This document shows positions 32,767 through 44,506 of a stretch of 64,000 bases of DNA, piece after piece (the first letter of the stretch is position 1; the number at the start of each line of letters is the position of its first letter). The notes beneath the pieces were generated by a model that saw only the letters and a list, made by a program, of their open reading frames with translations, was not told the origin of the DNA and did not search any database. The position numbers and the translations under genes were made by a program. The stretch comes from Bullera alba. Lineage: Eukaryota; Basidiomycota; Tremellomycetes; Tremellales; Bulleraceae. The stretch is taken from the NCBI GenBank assembly GCA_001600095.1, contig BCIX01000002.1:1984001-2048000 (forward strand), in the 5' to 3' direction.

Positions 32767-35700
32767 CTAGCGGTATCCCTGGGGATACTGCTGACCCATG
32801 TATCCCATCTGTCCACCCATGCCGGTCTGGTTCATTGGCATTTGACCCATCTGCTGGGGATTAAATCCCGTCATCTGGTTCATCATCGACCCATTTTGAC
32901 CGTAACCCGTTGGCTGCATCATCATGTTTCCGCCCATACCCATGCCCATTCCCATACCCATACCGGTCTGCTGGGGCATCATGCCAGTTTGCTGTGGCAT
33001 CATGCCCTGCATCCCAGGAGCGCCATTGTATCCCGTCGTCAAGGGGCGCAGAGCGTCATACTTGTCTGTAAAAGAAGCCACACGTCAGATTCGCTTCGTG
33101 AAAAGTAGGTAAGGTTGACGTACTAGAATCCTGGGGTCTTTGCTCCTCGGGCTTGCCAAAGTCCTGTTTCTTCATAGCAGCAAAGATGTTCGTTGGCGCA
33201 AATTTGTCAGGATTTGAGGCTTGCTGTGGTGGACCGATACTGGCAATGGCGTTGAAGGACGATTGCTGAGATTGTTGACCATAGTTGCCTGGGTATCCTG
33301 TCATGTCTGCAGTGAACTGTCAGTACTACTCACGTTCACATATAAGGAGATTCTTGGACTTACTCGGCTGGATCTGAGGCTGCTGTCCTCCATAAGCGGA
33401 CTGGAAACCTTGAGCGTAACCTGTCGGCTGCGACATCATAGGCTGTTGCTGCTGCTGTTGTTGCTGGAAGCCGGTTTGTTGAGGCTGGAAACCAGTTTGC
33501 TGCATCATCATTCCTGTGGCGTTCGGACTGACTCGTGTCGGGACGAAACCCGTCGCGGCCGGCTGTAGGGGATTGAGCAGACCTTGATTCGCCGGTACTG
33601 GAGCCAATGGGCCTCGAGCACCATTCGCGTTCAAATACCCCATGGGCTGATTCGAACCTTGGACACCGAGACCGTAGCCATTGACACCCGTTTGGTTCTG
33701 CTGCAGTGGAGCCGAATCCGCTCTGGGCTGCTGCTGACCGGCGCTGGCGAACGCGGCGAATCTATCGGCAGAGGCTGAGCCTCCGGTGTTGTTGCTGGCC
33801 ACACCGGTGGATTGCGGTCTCATCGACTGGATCTGCGCGAGGAGGGATTCGGTCGTGTTGGCGACTGGAGGTGGAGCTGCCTTTTGCTGCGTGGCCTGTG
33901 GAGCTGGAGACGCCGGTTTCGTGGCTGATGGCTTGATTGTCCATGCGTCGTCGTCAAAGCCCGGTATGAGCGACTTTGGCTGTTCCTTCTCCACAGGAGG
34001 AGGCGATGGGGCCGCAGGAGGGGACGGCGTCGAAATCTTTGTATTGGACAATTGGTCCGATACGCCAATGAGGGCGGCAGCGTCAATCGACTCGGGTCCG
34101 GTCGACTTCTTCTCCGGTCGTCCTCGTCGAGTGTTGTTGGCCAATTTGCCGTTGGCGCCCGTGAAGAGGGATGGAGGGGGCTGTGGAATCGGTCCCTTGG
34201 ATCCAGAATTTTCGTGCTCTTGCAATTGCCTGGCGTAATCCTCATCTTGTTTGATTTGGGCCTCCTGCTCTGGCGTCTTTTTGGCAAATCTGGCGTTGAT
34301 CGCTTTCCGCACTCTGATCACATCGCCCTCTTTGAGGCCCAAAGCGCGCAAGGTCGAAGCGTCGAGCTCGGGCATGATCTCCTCGTCGACCCGATCTCGC
34401 TCAAAGTTTGCAGCGTACCTCGTGCAGTCATCGATACCACAGCCGGACTCGAGGAAGAATGCAAACCAGTCGAATCTCGGTTTACGCGGCTTCGGCTGTT
34501 CCATTGCCTCCTTGGGGATCGGCTGGAACTGCTCGGTTCGGCCTTTGGTCTCTTCCGATCGTGAACGAGAAGGTTCGCCTCTTGACCTGGCCAAAGGTTG
34601 GTCATCCGGATCCTGAGCTGCTCTAGCCTTTCGCTGCTCATGTCTCCTGATCATTTGGACGTCTTCCTGGGCCATTTTGTCTAGCGGGACCTCGATGATG
34701 ACTCCGTTGATCTTGTGTAGACGGATCTTGTTGCCGTTGAGACCGAGATACTCCGCTTCGACCTTGAATTGGCCGGTCTTGTCGCTCCAGACACGAGTAC
34801 GTCCTGGGGTGGGTTCTGGGGATTGATCAGACAAATGTCGCTTGAATCTCACATGCGATCTGACTCACTAGGACGGTCATTCTCGGGCGGCTTGATGGGC
34901 GCTTGCTTGCCTCTGGTGGGCAAGCTTCGGGCGACTTCATGAACGTCCTGAGCCGAAGGCCGCTTGGAGATCTTTGGTGGCTCCATACTTCTAGCTTGCT
35001 CTCGTCTGTTCGGACAGTCAGCGTCCGACCACACTGTCATTCATCGCCTTGCTCACCTCCTGGCCGATTCGAGCTCTCTTTCCGATCTCTGCTCCTCTGC
35101 TTGACGTCTAGCCCGACGTTCTGCCTTGGCAGCCTCTTTCGCCTCCAGCTCCTCCGCATATCTCCTATCCTCCTCTTCCTGCTTCTGCCTCTCGCGTGCT
35201 GCTTTTTCGATCGCCCGCCTTTGTTCGGCCTTCTTTGACGATTCGCGCTGCCTTTCCGCCTCGAGAGCAGCGGCAGCAGCGGCTTCCTCCTCCTCGTGAT
35301 GTCGTCGGTCGTCCTCGTCGTCTTGAGCACTTGCGTAGCCTTGTTCTGCAGGCTGGGCCGAACCATCGTTCAGCTGAAGGTATTGTGCTGGAACAACACC
35401 TTCCCGACCGCTGGAATTTCGCACCGACCACCATTCATCGTTCTCCTTGTCTATGACAGTGACTGTTTCGTTCTCCTTCACCGTTAATTCGTCATCGCCC
35501 TGTGCGTCAAACTCGTATAGCACAGTTGCTGTCTCGGCACCACCACTAGCATAGGCGGACGATTGAGTCTCCTCGGCTGCCCATCTGACGGTCTTTGGCT
35601 CGCTGGCAGGCGTTCCAGCGGGGGATGCTCCGTACCCAGCGTCATGACCCTCGTCGTCCGATTGACCAGCTACGGCGGCGGAAGCGGTCATCTCTAGAGC

Positions 35701-36742
35701 CTCACCAGCAGCGGCTTTACTCGTCTCGAGTTTGGCCAGGATGGCTTTGGCATTGTCTGAGCTGCCGCAGTGGAAGATTAGTGGTGTAGAAACGGAGGCA
35801 AAGGTGAGCTCGAGGTTCTTTGACGATGGGTGAGAGACCAAGTTGAGCTCCGTGATGTTGTATTGCTTCACTCCGCTCATCTGAGAAGTCGTCAGCGTAT
35901 CCTAGCCAATCGATGAGACACTACCCACCTTGTCAGTGTCTGAAGCGAAGAAGACAGCTCCGTTGCCGACTCCTAGAGTACCCTTGTTCTTCTTCTTTCC
36001 CTCCATCTCACTGACATTCCACGTTTCGACCTTGTCTTTGAGTTTCAGCAACCTCTGCTGCTCGGCCAACTGCCTCCTCTCCTCTGCTTCCGCTTCTTCC
36101 TGTCGGTGCTCCTCCAAGTCAGCCTCGGCTTCGTCGGCATCGGCAACAGCCACGCCGGCAGATTCGTCCATCTTGTCGCAGTAGTTACGGGGTACGAATC
36201 CCAAAGGGGAGGAAGGGTCGTTTTCCGGCCGAACCAAGAGCCAGTCCTCCTCGATCGAGTACACGTATAGCACTTGGTCCTCCGCCATGGAAAGCTCCTC
36301 CGGTGAGGTAGACTCATATTCGTACAGCGCTCGGGTGTTGCTCGAAGGTGGCAGCTGGGGACAGTCTTAGCAAGATCCAGTGCGGGTGTATCGGCTGAAG
36401 ACAAAGCACTGACCTCTTCAACATAGGCAGCTGGAACGAGTCCAATGGCACCCTCTGAGTCGCCCGCATCATCTTTCAATTTCCCCTTCCACCAGCTGAG
36501 ATCGACAACAGAGTGTAGGAACGACAGGGATTACGGTGACCGAAGATACCGGAAGGGGAAAGGAGCAGGTAGCTTGGGTCAGTGCATGTTCACATCATCG
36601 ACGGGGTGTCGCCGACTGGCACTCACTCGTCATCCTCCTTCTCGATGATATACACCAGCTGATCCTCTTTCAACGAGAGCTCAGTCTCCGGATCTTGAGC
36701 GGCATAATCGTAGAGTGCCTTTGCGACGGCGACGTACGCCAT
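32767..36742 (-). CDS. SLA1: Actin-patch endocytic adaptor Sla1
   Basis: The order of modules matches Sla1 exactly. Two N-terminal SH3 domains come first: ALYDYAAQDPETELSLKEDQ with DWWKGKL, and ALYEYESTSPEELSMAEDQ. A helical region and a PH-like segment from MSGVKQYNITELNL follow, then a third SH3 (VLYEFDAQGDDELTVKENE...EWWSVRNSSGREGVVPAQYLQL) and a long charged coiled coil. SHD1 is TRVWSDKTGQFKVEAEYLGL...IIEVPLDKM, which binds NPFxD cargo signals. SHD2, a SAM-like domain, is DWFAFFLESGCGIDDCTRYA...LGLKEGDVIRVRKAI. The C-terminal third has many QxTG repeats (QQTGFQPQQTG, MMPQQTG), the Prk1/Ark1-type phosphorylation sites. Sla1 links cargo, clathrin coat and Arp2/3 regulators at the plasma membrane. 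The start at 36742 directly precedes the first SH3. Confidence 0.93.
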
Positions 36743-37209
36743 GATAATGACTGAGTCGCTGAGCCGTTGGGTTTTGGTATTTTATGTGGGCTTCACGTAC
36801 CGCTGAATGCACCCTGCTGCTAGCTCTTTGCTTAATTGGGCTTCAGAGTGCGCTGTACTTGTATGTGGTAGTGGTTGTGTATACCGGACCGAGAGCAATG
36901 ACGATGACCAAACGATGACCCTCTCCTGGGTTGCCCGGTGAGCCAGATACGCCCTACAATCAAGCTTATCTCGTCCCCCTTTATAACATGGGGGCCCGCT
37001 CGGACAGATGCTGCCAGCACCGGATGGGATTTTGGGCGGACAGTCTGCGTGCACGAAGAGTACGCTGCATCCATATCTAATCTACAACGGTCTAGTACGA
37101 CAATCCCTGCCTCAGTACAAACGACTCGGTAGCAGTACAATCGCCGAACAGCGAGGGAACGAAGTCGCGAGACCACAGGAGGACTCACCCGACCGCGCAC
37201 CTTCTCACC
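36743..37209. other. Divergent promoter SLA1 / DUF155 gene
   Basis: This 467-bp region contains TATAAAG on the minus strand at about 36983-36989, about 240 bp from the SLA1 start. No other element was recognised. Confidence 0.4.
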
Positions 37210-39719
37210 ATGTCGCGACCAACGGCAGGACCTTCGAGACCTCTTGGCACGAATGCGCCAAAGTCGAATCAACCGGCGCAGACATCAGGAGGTGGTCCAA
37301 GGAGATCCGCAGGTGCCGTTCCAGGTGAGCTGCTCGTTCTTCATGCTGTGGCTATACTGTCGCGGACCCATACTAACGCTGTCGCGTAATTAGGTATCGC
37401 TCGAACCGCCTCGTCGCTCCGACAATCGTCTCCGCTCAACCCATCCTCATCGATAGGTTCGATACCTGCACACCTGAGAAATCTTTCCACTCCGAGGATA
37501 CCCTCTCCCTTGGGTAAGGGTACGCCTGCGAGACAGACCAAACAGTCATTACCGGTCCGTACCTCTAAAACGACGGAGAGACACGTTCTTCTACCCGAAG
37601 ATCCGCAACTGGCGCCTATACCGGAAGGTTCACCGAGATTGCGACCCAAAGGCTCTGCACCACCCCCGAGGTCTCGCGATTATGCCTCGGGTCAAGGTCC
37701 ATCGCGACCCGGTCCCGATGAGAGAAGTGAAGCGGAGAAGATGACAAAACGAGAAAGGCAAGAGAATCGATTACCCCGACTCACGGCATACGCCACTGCC
37801 GAAGGGTACAGGTTGAAGCTGCTCCAAGCGTTCTTGAAGCGAGAACACGGAGTCGGTGTTGTGAGAGTTTTTGACGATTGCGTCTATGCGGTATGTCCAA
37901 GCGGCCTTGCCTAATCGAGCACAACTAAATGGTCCTGTTCGTAGATTTACACACTCCCTCTGCTACCCGGCTACGGAGCCAGTACGAAAACGCGATCATC
38001 GCCTCACGTCAAGTCACCCGGAGGCGTCTCGCTGCTCGAACGAATGACCATGGCAGAAGACATGGGTTATGACGACACGTATTTCCCCTCGACGAATCTC
38101 GACGAGACCGATCCGCATCTACATTCATCATCGCATCCTGATCCATCCGAGTACATTTTATCGCATTCGCCTCCGTCGTCCCTCCTCCCGACAGATCTGA
38201 TCTCGACTTCGCTCGATATCGCCGCTGGTCATGAGGCAGAGCGGGAGCAGGAGATTGAAGCGGTACAAGAGCGCCTTGAACTTGGCGATGGCTTCCAGAA
38301 CAGCGCCCTGGGCTTACTGCAGGCAGAGGACGATGTCGGTGTGCGATCCGCTACGGAACATACAAATCATCATGGCGAGAGGATAATCCAGAGTCTGGGT
38401 ACGCATGTGGATCCCAATCATCCGGGACATTTGGAACACATTCCGGCACTCGCCACATCGCCTAGTGATCTGCCCGACGGTCCTACCCCGACGAAACATT
38501 ACCAGCGTTCACCCAGAACGTCGAGTCATGAAATGTCGCCAGAGAGTGAACGCAGGTCAGAGACCTCGAGCGAAGGTGCACATTCGCCAATGTTGCCCAT
38601 CGACATCTCGACGCCGTCGACTATCAGCTCGACTATGAATCACAATTCCATCAGGAGGATGCCGAGAATGAGGCGAAAGTCGACCGTCAATCTCACAGGT
38701 AAAGTCGCCGAGGCCGTGTTCTTCAATTATGGCGTCTCTGTCTTCTTTGGCTTTGATGAGAGCGAGGAGAGGGACATTATGGAGGATTGTGAGGGTGCCG
38801 GAGTATGGATGAGACCTCAGCAGGAGGACGATTGGGATATCGAAGAGTTCCACTATGTCGTGAGTGCTCGTTGAGATAGCGCTGAGCACTCTGCTGAATT
38901 ACTTGACTTGTCGCAGTACGATCCCGATGCCGAATACCCTCGGATCTACAATGACATGTTCAGTAAGTTCTGTACGACAACTTCTCAAGAAGCCCGGCTG
39001 ATGCTTGCATTGTGTAGCATTCAAGTCCCACTCTCACCTGTTCAAGCTCTCACTCGCCCACGCCATTGCCCAATCGACCAAGCTGTCCATCTTTGAGCAA
39101 GTCATGCAGGACACTCTAGCACTTACCTCCTCTTTCCCGAAAGAACTGGCCGTTACGGGACACCTTCAATTGACAAGAAGGCAAGCGCTCAAGATGACGG
39201 GAAGGCTGTTCAAGTTGAGGATGGATGTCAACCTCATCGGTGGTATCTTGGGTATGTCTCATGTCATGGTACTAGCAGGGCTCGCTGACCGGACTTTCCA
39301 GATACGCCCGAGCTATTCTGGTCCGAGGCTTCGCTGTACCCCCTCTACGAAGCGATCAGGGAGTATCTCGAGATCGGACCACGAGCCCAAGTTCTCAGCG
39401 ACAGACTCGCCGTCGCCGGAGATCTGGTGAGTGGTTTCTGGGATCAAGAGTCGCTGTGCTGACCATACAAAGCTTGAAATCATTCACGAGTATATTGGCG
39501 AAAGGGGCACGGACAGGGTGACTTGGATCGTCATCTGGTTGATTGTCATAGCGTGCCTGGTTGAGTTTGTGAGTGGACCATCACATCGAATCGGATAACA
39601 ACTGACTCCCACAGGGTGAGGTGATTGCGAGACTGGTGTTCCATGCCATCCCGAGGGATGAGGGCGAGTTCCTGTTAGTCAAAGGGACCAAAGCGGTCGT
39701 GGAGACGATTTTGCGATGA
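37210..39719 (+). CDS. DUF155 family membrane protein (RMD1/RMD8, RMND1-like)
   Basis: Eight exons (37210-37324, 37394-37890, 37945-38859, 38917-38962, 39018-39251, 39302-39426, 39473-39568, 39615-39719) close to 710 aa. The first ~170 residues are basic and Ser/Pro-rich. A conserved block follows (LPRLTAYATAEGYRLKLLQAFL...VFDDCVYAIYTLPLLPGYG), then a ~200-residue variable acidic insert. The DUF155 core is FFNYGVSVFFGFDESEERDIMED, EEFHYVYD...PRIYNDMFTFKS and KLSLAHAIAQSTKLSIFE.Q. A C-terminal membrane helix (WIVIWLIVIACLVEF) follows. Yeast Rmd1/Rmd8 are needed for meiotic nuclear division, and human RMND1 for mitochondrial translation. The extended N-terminus resembles the cytosolic fungal group more than RMND1. 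Molecular activity is unknown. Confidence 0.85.
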
Positions 39720-39889
39720 GAGGGCGCAGCGGTTGGTTGTATGCGTAGACCACATTATAGACAGACACCTCGTTGTGCACCATACGAACTCGTATGATTA
39801 TGTATGTGCATGGTAATAGCTTCGATTATAGGATGTGCCGGGCACGTACTTTATTTTACATGGTACTTCTTTCTTCTTTCCCCGTCCTT

Positions 39890-40572
39890 CTACTCGGCGT
39901 ATAGAGTACCCTTCCTGAAGCCGGAAATGGCCCTCTTGTGAGCCACGACGGCCAGGAAGCCGACGAAGATCAGGGTAATGAAGAGGAAGATCCTGCATGT
40001 CGAGCGTCAGTGTCGAGGTCGATCGCACAAGCTTCTCCACTCACGTATCGATCCAACTGATGATGACGAGACCTTTGACGATGTTGCATCGGTCAAATCT
40101 ACCCTCGGCTCGTCCACAGTCGAGACCGTTGGTGAGAGCGGTCAGCGAGGCGGAACCTGAGAGCCGTCGTCAACCTCATTCGTACATCTAACACAACCTG
40201 GCTGATAGGCACTCACCGATGATGAACAGGATGAAGCCAATTGCCACGGGGACAATGTGGGACAGCAATCCGAAGATTGGGTTGTGGCCGAGGAACAAGA
40301 ACCCGGGAATCAGAATCACTACGGCGGTATCAGCAACCAACAATGGTCATCGTGACACTATTCTACTCACGAGCTATCGCAGTCGACCATACTCCTGCTG
40401 TGAGCAGAATCCTGATTCTGTCCCTGTATGCACCAGTGTGGACCGCTGGGTAACCCGTGTTGTTGTAGTGCGACACTAATGAGGCCGAGATTGCTAACGC
40501 CACTATAGACGACAGTAGCACCAGGGTGAACAGGACCGTGTGGGAGAGTCGGACTAATCTGTCAGAAACCAT
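39890..40572 (-). CDS. Small four-TM membrane protein (MARVEL-like)
   Basis: Four exons (40371-40572, 40217-40318, 40045-40156, 39890-39992) close to 172 aa. There are four hydrophobic segments at about residues 11-35, 58-80, 84-105 and 134-152. The first runs HTVLFTLVLLSSIVALAISASLV and the last FLFITLIFVGFLAVVAHK. A loop between helices 3 and 4 holds two cysteines (GLDCGR...FDRCN). This is the size and layout of fungal MARVEL-type proteins involved in membrane apposition, but I see no decisive motif. A strong TATA box lies 109 bp upstream. It is convergent with the DUF155 gene, 170 bp apart. Confidence 0.75.
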
Positions 40573-41218
40573 GATGTTGATGTGTATGGGTTGGATGAGA
40601 GGAGTTGGTTGCTTGACAGCGATGCGAGTTGTGATGGGTGGCGAGAAGGGCTGAGGTTGAGAGTGGAAAGGAGAGGACGGTTTATATAATGGGTTGGATC
40701 TGTCGATCAGCTGGCCAAGCTAACTGCCGGAGCAGAGAGATCTGTGCGTTGAGCACCACCACCCCAGTCGCCGTTAATGCAACGCTCGCTGGGTGGGGTA
40801 AATTGCGGCAATGACGCCATAGTACCGGCGGGAACAAATTTAGCCTAATTTATTAGCGCATGGTGAGGTCACCCTGATACTGCCTGTAACGACTCGGTGC
40901 CGTGTTTCAGATCTTGGGTTGTCACCCCTCGCAATATCAGGCTCGCAGTTTTGCCCGGCGTCGTCCGGCAGTCTATTTCCGTCTGTTTGTGATACGCGAG
41001 CGAACTCGAGAGCCTGAAGGCGATGTCGGGTTTTCCAGGTGACTGTCATAAGGACACTTTCGACAATACTCACGCTCAGAGCTCGTCGACTTTGTGCAAC
41101 TTGACTGTGAACGACTCATTCGGCCAGTCTCCCACTTCGAACGATTGGCGCGGCTCTCTGCATCAACAAACCTCGTCTTCTCGATCGAACCGTCGCGTCG
41201 AGCTGAACATTACTCGCG
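40573..41218. other. Divergent promoter of 4-TM protein and glyoxal oxidase
   Basis: This 646-bp region carries the TATA box at 40681-40688 for the minus-strand gene. No gene was recognised; the open frame at 41023-41415 on the plus strand is a shadow of the glyoxal oxidase N-terminus and leader. Confidence 0.45.
40681..40688 (-). promoter_or_regulatory. TATA box of the small 4-TM gene
   Basis: TATATAAA on the minus strand, 109 bp before the start codon at 40572. Confidence 0.6.
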
Positions 41219-43311
41219 ATGCCCTCCACTTCGACCGTACTACATGTGCTGTCGCTGGCGGCACTGTCTCTCACACCGCCCAGCGAAGCACAGCTAGCCA
41301 ACACGATCCAATATGTGGGCTTGTCCGGAGTCTCGGCTCAGCAGCTGTTCCTAGGCACCATGAACAAAGTGTACATTGTGGACAAGACAGGTGTGTTGGC
41401 CATCATACTTTCTGATGTCGCCTTGCTGAATTCTCAGAACGCAACAATATGACGATCAATGGTCATCCTGCTTGGGCATCAGAGTATGACCTCACAAAGA
41501 ACACACCACGAGCTATGGATGTCTTGTCGAATTCTTTCTGTGCCGGTGGTACAGTCTTGGGCAACGGGACATGGTTAAATGTCGGCGGTAATCAAGCCAT
41601 CACATGGGGCGGTCTATCCGCCGGACCTCAGGGTAGCGCCGCTCAGCAAGGTGCAGGTCCATATCAAGACTGGGATGGGGGCAAGGCCATCCGATTTCTC
41701 GATCCTTGCGATGACGAGAGCTGCAATTGGGTGGACGACCCGAACATGTATATGACGAGTAGGCGGTGGTACCCCACATTGGAGACCTTGGAGGACGGAT
41801 CTGCTATCATCTTTGGAGGTTGTGAATGGGGTGGCTATGTTAATGATGGAACGACCCAGAACAACCCAACTGTAGAGGTGAGTACATCGCCCTTGTCTCA
41901 GTGCATATTCACTGACACTACGAGCAGTACTGGCCGTCCAAGGGGGCGCCGTTCACATTGCAGTTTCTCCTTGACACAATGCCGGTCAACCTCTTCCCGC
42001 TGGTCTGGCTTTTACCCTCTGGCAACATCCTTATCCAGGCAGAACGCCAGGCCGCCATCTTCGACTACAAGAATAACATCGAGTACAAAATCGGAAACAT
42101 ACCTCACGCAGTGCGGGTCTACCCAGCCTCGGCGGGAACGGCAATGTTCCCATTGACCCCGTTGAACAATTGGACATCCACAGTGATCTTCTGTGGGGGT
42201 ACGTTCCTGGCCGCGGATCAATGGATTGTTAACTGGGATATACCCAACTACCCCACCGATACAAGCTGTGTGACAATTACTCCGGATGTCGATCTGAATT
42301 GGGTCGAAGATGATCCGCTGGAGTCGGGACGATCCATGGGAAACGTGCGTGCAAGGATTGATTGTCATTAGATAACCGCTGATGATCGGTCATAGATGAT
42401 CAACTTGCCCGACGGCAGGATCTGGTTCGGTAATGGCGCACATACCGGTACCGCAGGTTACGACAACATCAGTTATGCGATTGGTCAGTCACTGGCGGAC
42501 AACCCGCAGCTGCAGTCGTGGTGAGTATTACGAGCAACCTCTCGCTTCTCGGTGAACGAGCTAAAGCTCTGCTTCTAGGTACTTTGACCCCGCACAGCCG
42601 GCCGGTTCGAGATGGGCTAAAGCGGCGACTACCACCATCCCCCGGATGTATCACTCGACCGCTTCGTTGCTGCCCGATGGTTCGATCATTATCTCGGGCT
42701 CGAACCCCAACGCGGACTTCATGGACCACACGATCGACCCCACTGCGAAATACGTAACGCAGTACCAGGTCGAGATATTCTACCCCGACTACTGGGAAAA
42801 GCAGAGACCTGCACCAGCAGCTGCTTCCATGCCATCTAAATTCACCTATGGCGGTAACGCATTCGATATTCCCCTCACTCTGGCCGATCTCGCCGACAAT
42901 GCGCTGAATATCAACAAGACTAAAGCGGTCATCATAAGAACTGGCTTCTCGACGCATACCATGAATATGGGCCAAAGGCACGTCGAGCTAGCCACCAGCT
43001 TCACCGGTAACGAAGACGGAAGTGCAGTATTGCACGTCGCACAGCTGCCACCGAATCCAGCAATTCTCGTCCCTGGTCCAGCATTGTTCTTTGTTGTGGT
43101 GAACGGCGTCCCGTCGACAGCGTCCTGGGTCATGGTCGGAGATGGCATAATCGGAAAGCACGCCGTCTATCCCGAGTCGGTACTGCCCCAGAGTACAATC
43201 TCGGCGCAGATGGTCGCTCAGTATGGCGGCAACAATCAAAAGAGGAGTGAAGGCGGCGAGTGGTCCTGGAAGGATAGCTGGAGCTTGTTGTGGACTTGGG
43301 AAAGGGATTAA
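41219..43311 (+). CDS. Glyoxal oxidase-like copper radical oxidase
   Basis: Five exons (41219-41390, 41438-41877, 41928-42344, 42396-42520, 42579-43311) close to 628 aa. A signal peptide (about residues 1-24, ending PPSEA) precedes a kelch-type beta-propeller. All copper-site residues of the family can be placed: the cross-linked Cys in NSFCAGGTVLGNG, its partner Tyr in SRRWYPTLETL, Tyr-His in PRMYHSTASLLPDGS, and the last His in GFSTHTMNMGQRH. These secreted enzymes oxidise aldehydes or alcohols with O2 and release H2O2 for peroxidases in plant biomass decay. The C-terminus ends with Trp-rich sequence and no clear GPI signal. It is 89 bp from RIB4, convergent. Confidence 0.93.
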
Positions 43312-43400
43312 ACGCTCTTTGGGACACTGATGCATCTTATGTATGACGCGCCGATGACCTTGCTTCTCGGTTCCACCTCGATGACGGGCTTGAGCTCCGC

Positions 43401-44105
43401 TCATAGCTGTCCCTTGGACCACTCGCTCGTGAGCGACGATAGTTCGACAGCGGCCAAAGCCCAATCCTCTCCGTGGTCTGACAGAGGGCGTCAGCATGAC
43501 ATTTGCGGTACACTATGTTGATACTCACTGTGACCCTTCTTCTCTCCTCTGCCCAGTCCCGCTCGCTCCAAAGCCTGGTCGTCGGTCAAAGCAGTCAAAA
43601 CACCAAAGATGACCGGTGTTCCGGTATCCAGCTGGACTCGCATCAAGCCGTGAGACACTGCATCACAGATGTACTCGAAGTGCATTGTTGATCCCTTGAT
43701 CAGACATCCAATAGCGATGACGGCGTTGAAAGGTCCGGTTGAGGGTCCGGCCGGCTGAGCAGGTTTGGCGGATGACGAAGACGTGGTGGTGGGAGAAGCC
43801 GAGTCGATGAGGGAGAGGAGATTCGTGGTCGAGCTCAACATGGACGGAGCGGCATTTGATGATTGGACCTTGCCGCCCTCGATCAGCTTCTGGCAAGCGA
43901 ACGGCAGCTCGTAAGATCCTGGAACCGTCTTGACCACGATGTTCTCCTGCTTGACACCTTGCTCCTTCAACTTGGCAATCGTGCCGTCCACCAGGGATCT
44001 GATCACGGCGTCATTCCATCGCGCGTGTACGATGGCGATACGTAGACCGGATCCATCGTATGACTTTGGTGGGGGTGGTAGACCTTTGATCGTTGGGTCG
44101 GACAT
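43401..44105 (-). CDS. RIB4: 6,7-dimethyl-8-ribityllumazine synthase
   Basis: Two exons (43529-44105, 43401-43477) give 217 aa. The enzyme condenses 5-amino-6-ribitylamino-uracil with dihydroxybutanone phosphate in riboflavin synthesis, in the cytosol. Conserved motifs are [10 protein letters not shown], the substrate loop [11 protein letters not shown], the [10 protein letters not shown](M)H catalytic block, and [20 protein letters not shown], with the C-terminal [13 protein letters not shown]. Compared with yeast Rib4 (169 aa) there is an extra ~40-residue Ser/Thr/Pro-rich insert before [13 protein letters not shown]. It is probably a surface loop, since both flanks are intact. It is divergent from ILV5 (401 bp), with a CACGTG palindrome between them. 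Confidence 0.95.
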
Positions 44106-44506
44106 GATGTTGGAATATAAGTGAGCCGAGGCGCCCTGCGCCGAGGCTAGTACTTAACTAGACGTCCAACTAGTAACCTTATGGTGCGAGCGTGGACTTC
44201 ACTTTTTGATTCCGCTACTCAAATTCGGTTTATTGTGGCCAATCGTTAACCAGGTGGAAGGAATAAAGGATTCCACAGTACTCCACGTGGAGTGCTTGGA
44301 GCCCAGCCATTAATTGGTCCCACTTTTTCGGCCGACCCCACCAGGCAGGGGGAAATTTCGTCGGGTGAATTCAGCCGAACGAGTCGAAAAAACGATAGAC
44401 TCTATCCAAACAGCTTTGAGCGATATCAACCCATATCCAGTAGATTACTCCTTGGATCAGTCTATACATCCTATCTCTATAACTACACACAACGCGAGTC
44501 ATCACA
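44106..44506. other. Shared RIB4/ILV5 divergent promoter
   Basis: This 401-bp region contains a 14-bp CACGTG palindrome at 44280-44293 roughly in the middle, so a factor bound there could serve both biosynthetic genes. Confidence 0.5.
44280..44293. promoter_or_regulatory. 14-bp perfect palindrome with CACGTG core
   Basis: ACTCCACGTGGAGT is self-complementary. It lies 175 bp upstream of the RIB4 ATG and 214 bp upstream of the ILV5 ATG. It is a likely bHLH (Cbf1-like) target by analogy; binding is not shown by sequence. Confidence 0.6.

Noticed and set aside
33786..34564. Plus-strand frames opposite SLA1
   Set aside because: They are shadows of the SLA1 SHD1/SHD2 and Pro-rich regions.
39890..43311. 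Possible lignocellulose/peroxide gene cluster around glyoxal oxidase
   Set aside because: Neighbours are a 4-TM protein, RIB4 and ILV5; no peroxidase or related enzyme lies nearby, so no cluster is supported.
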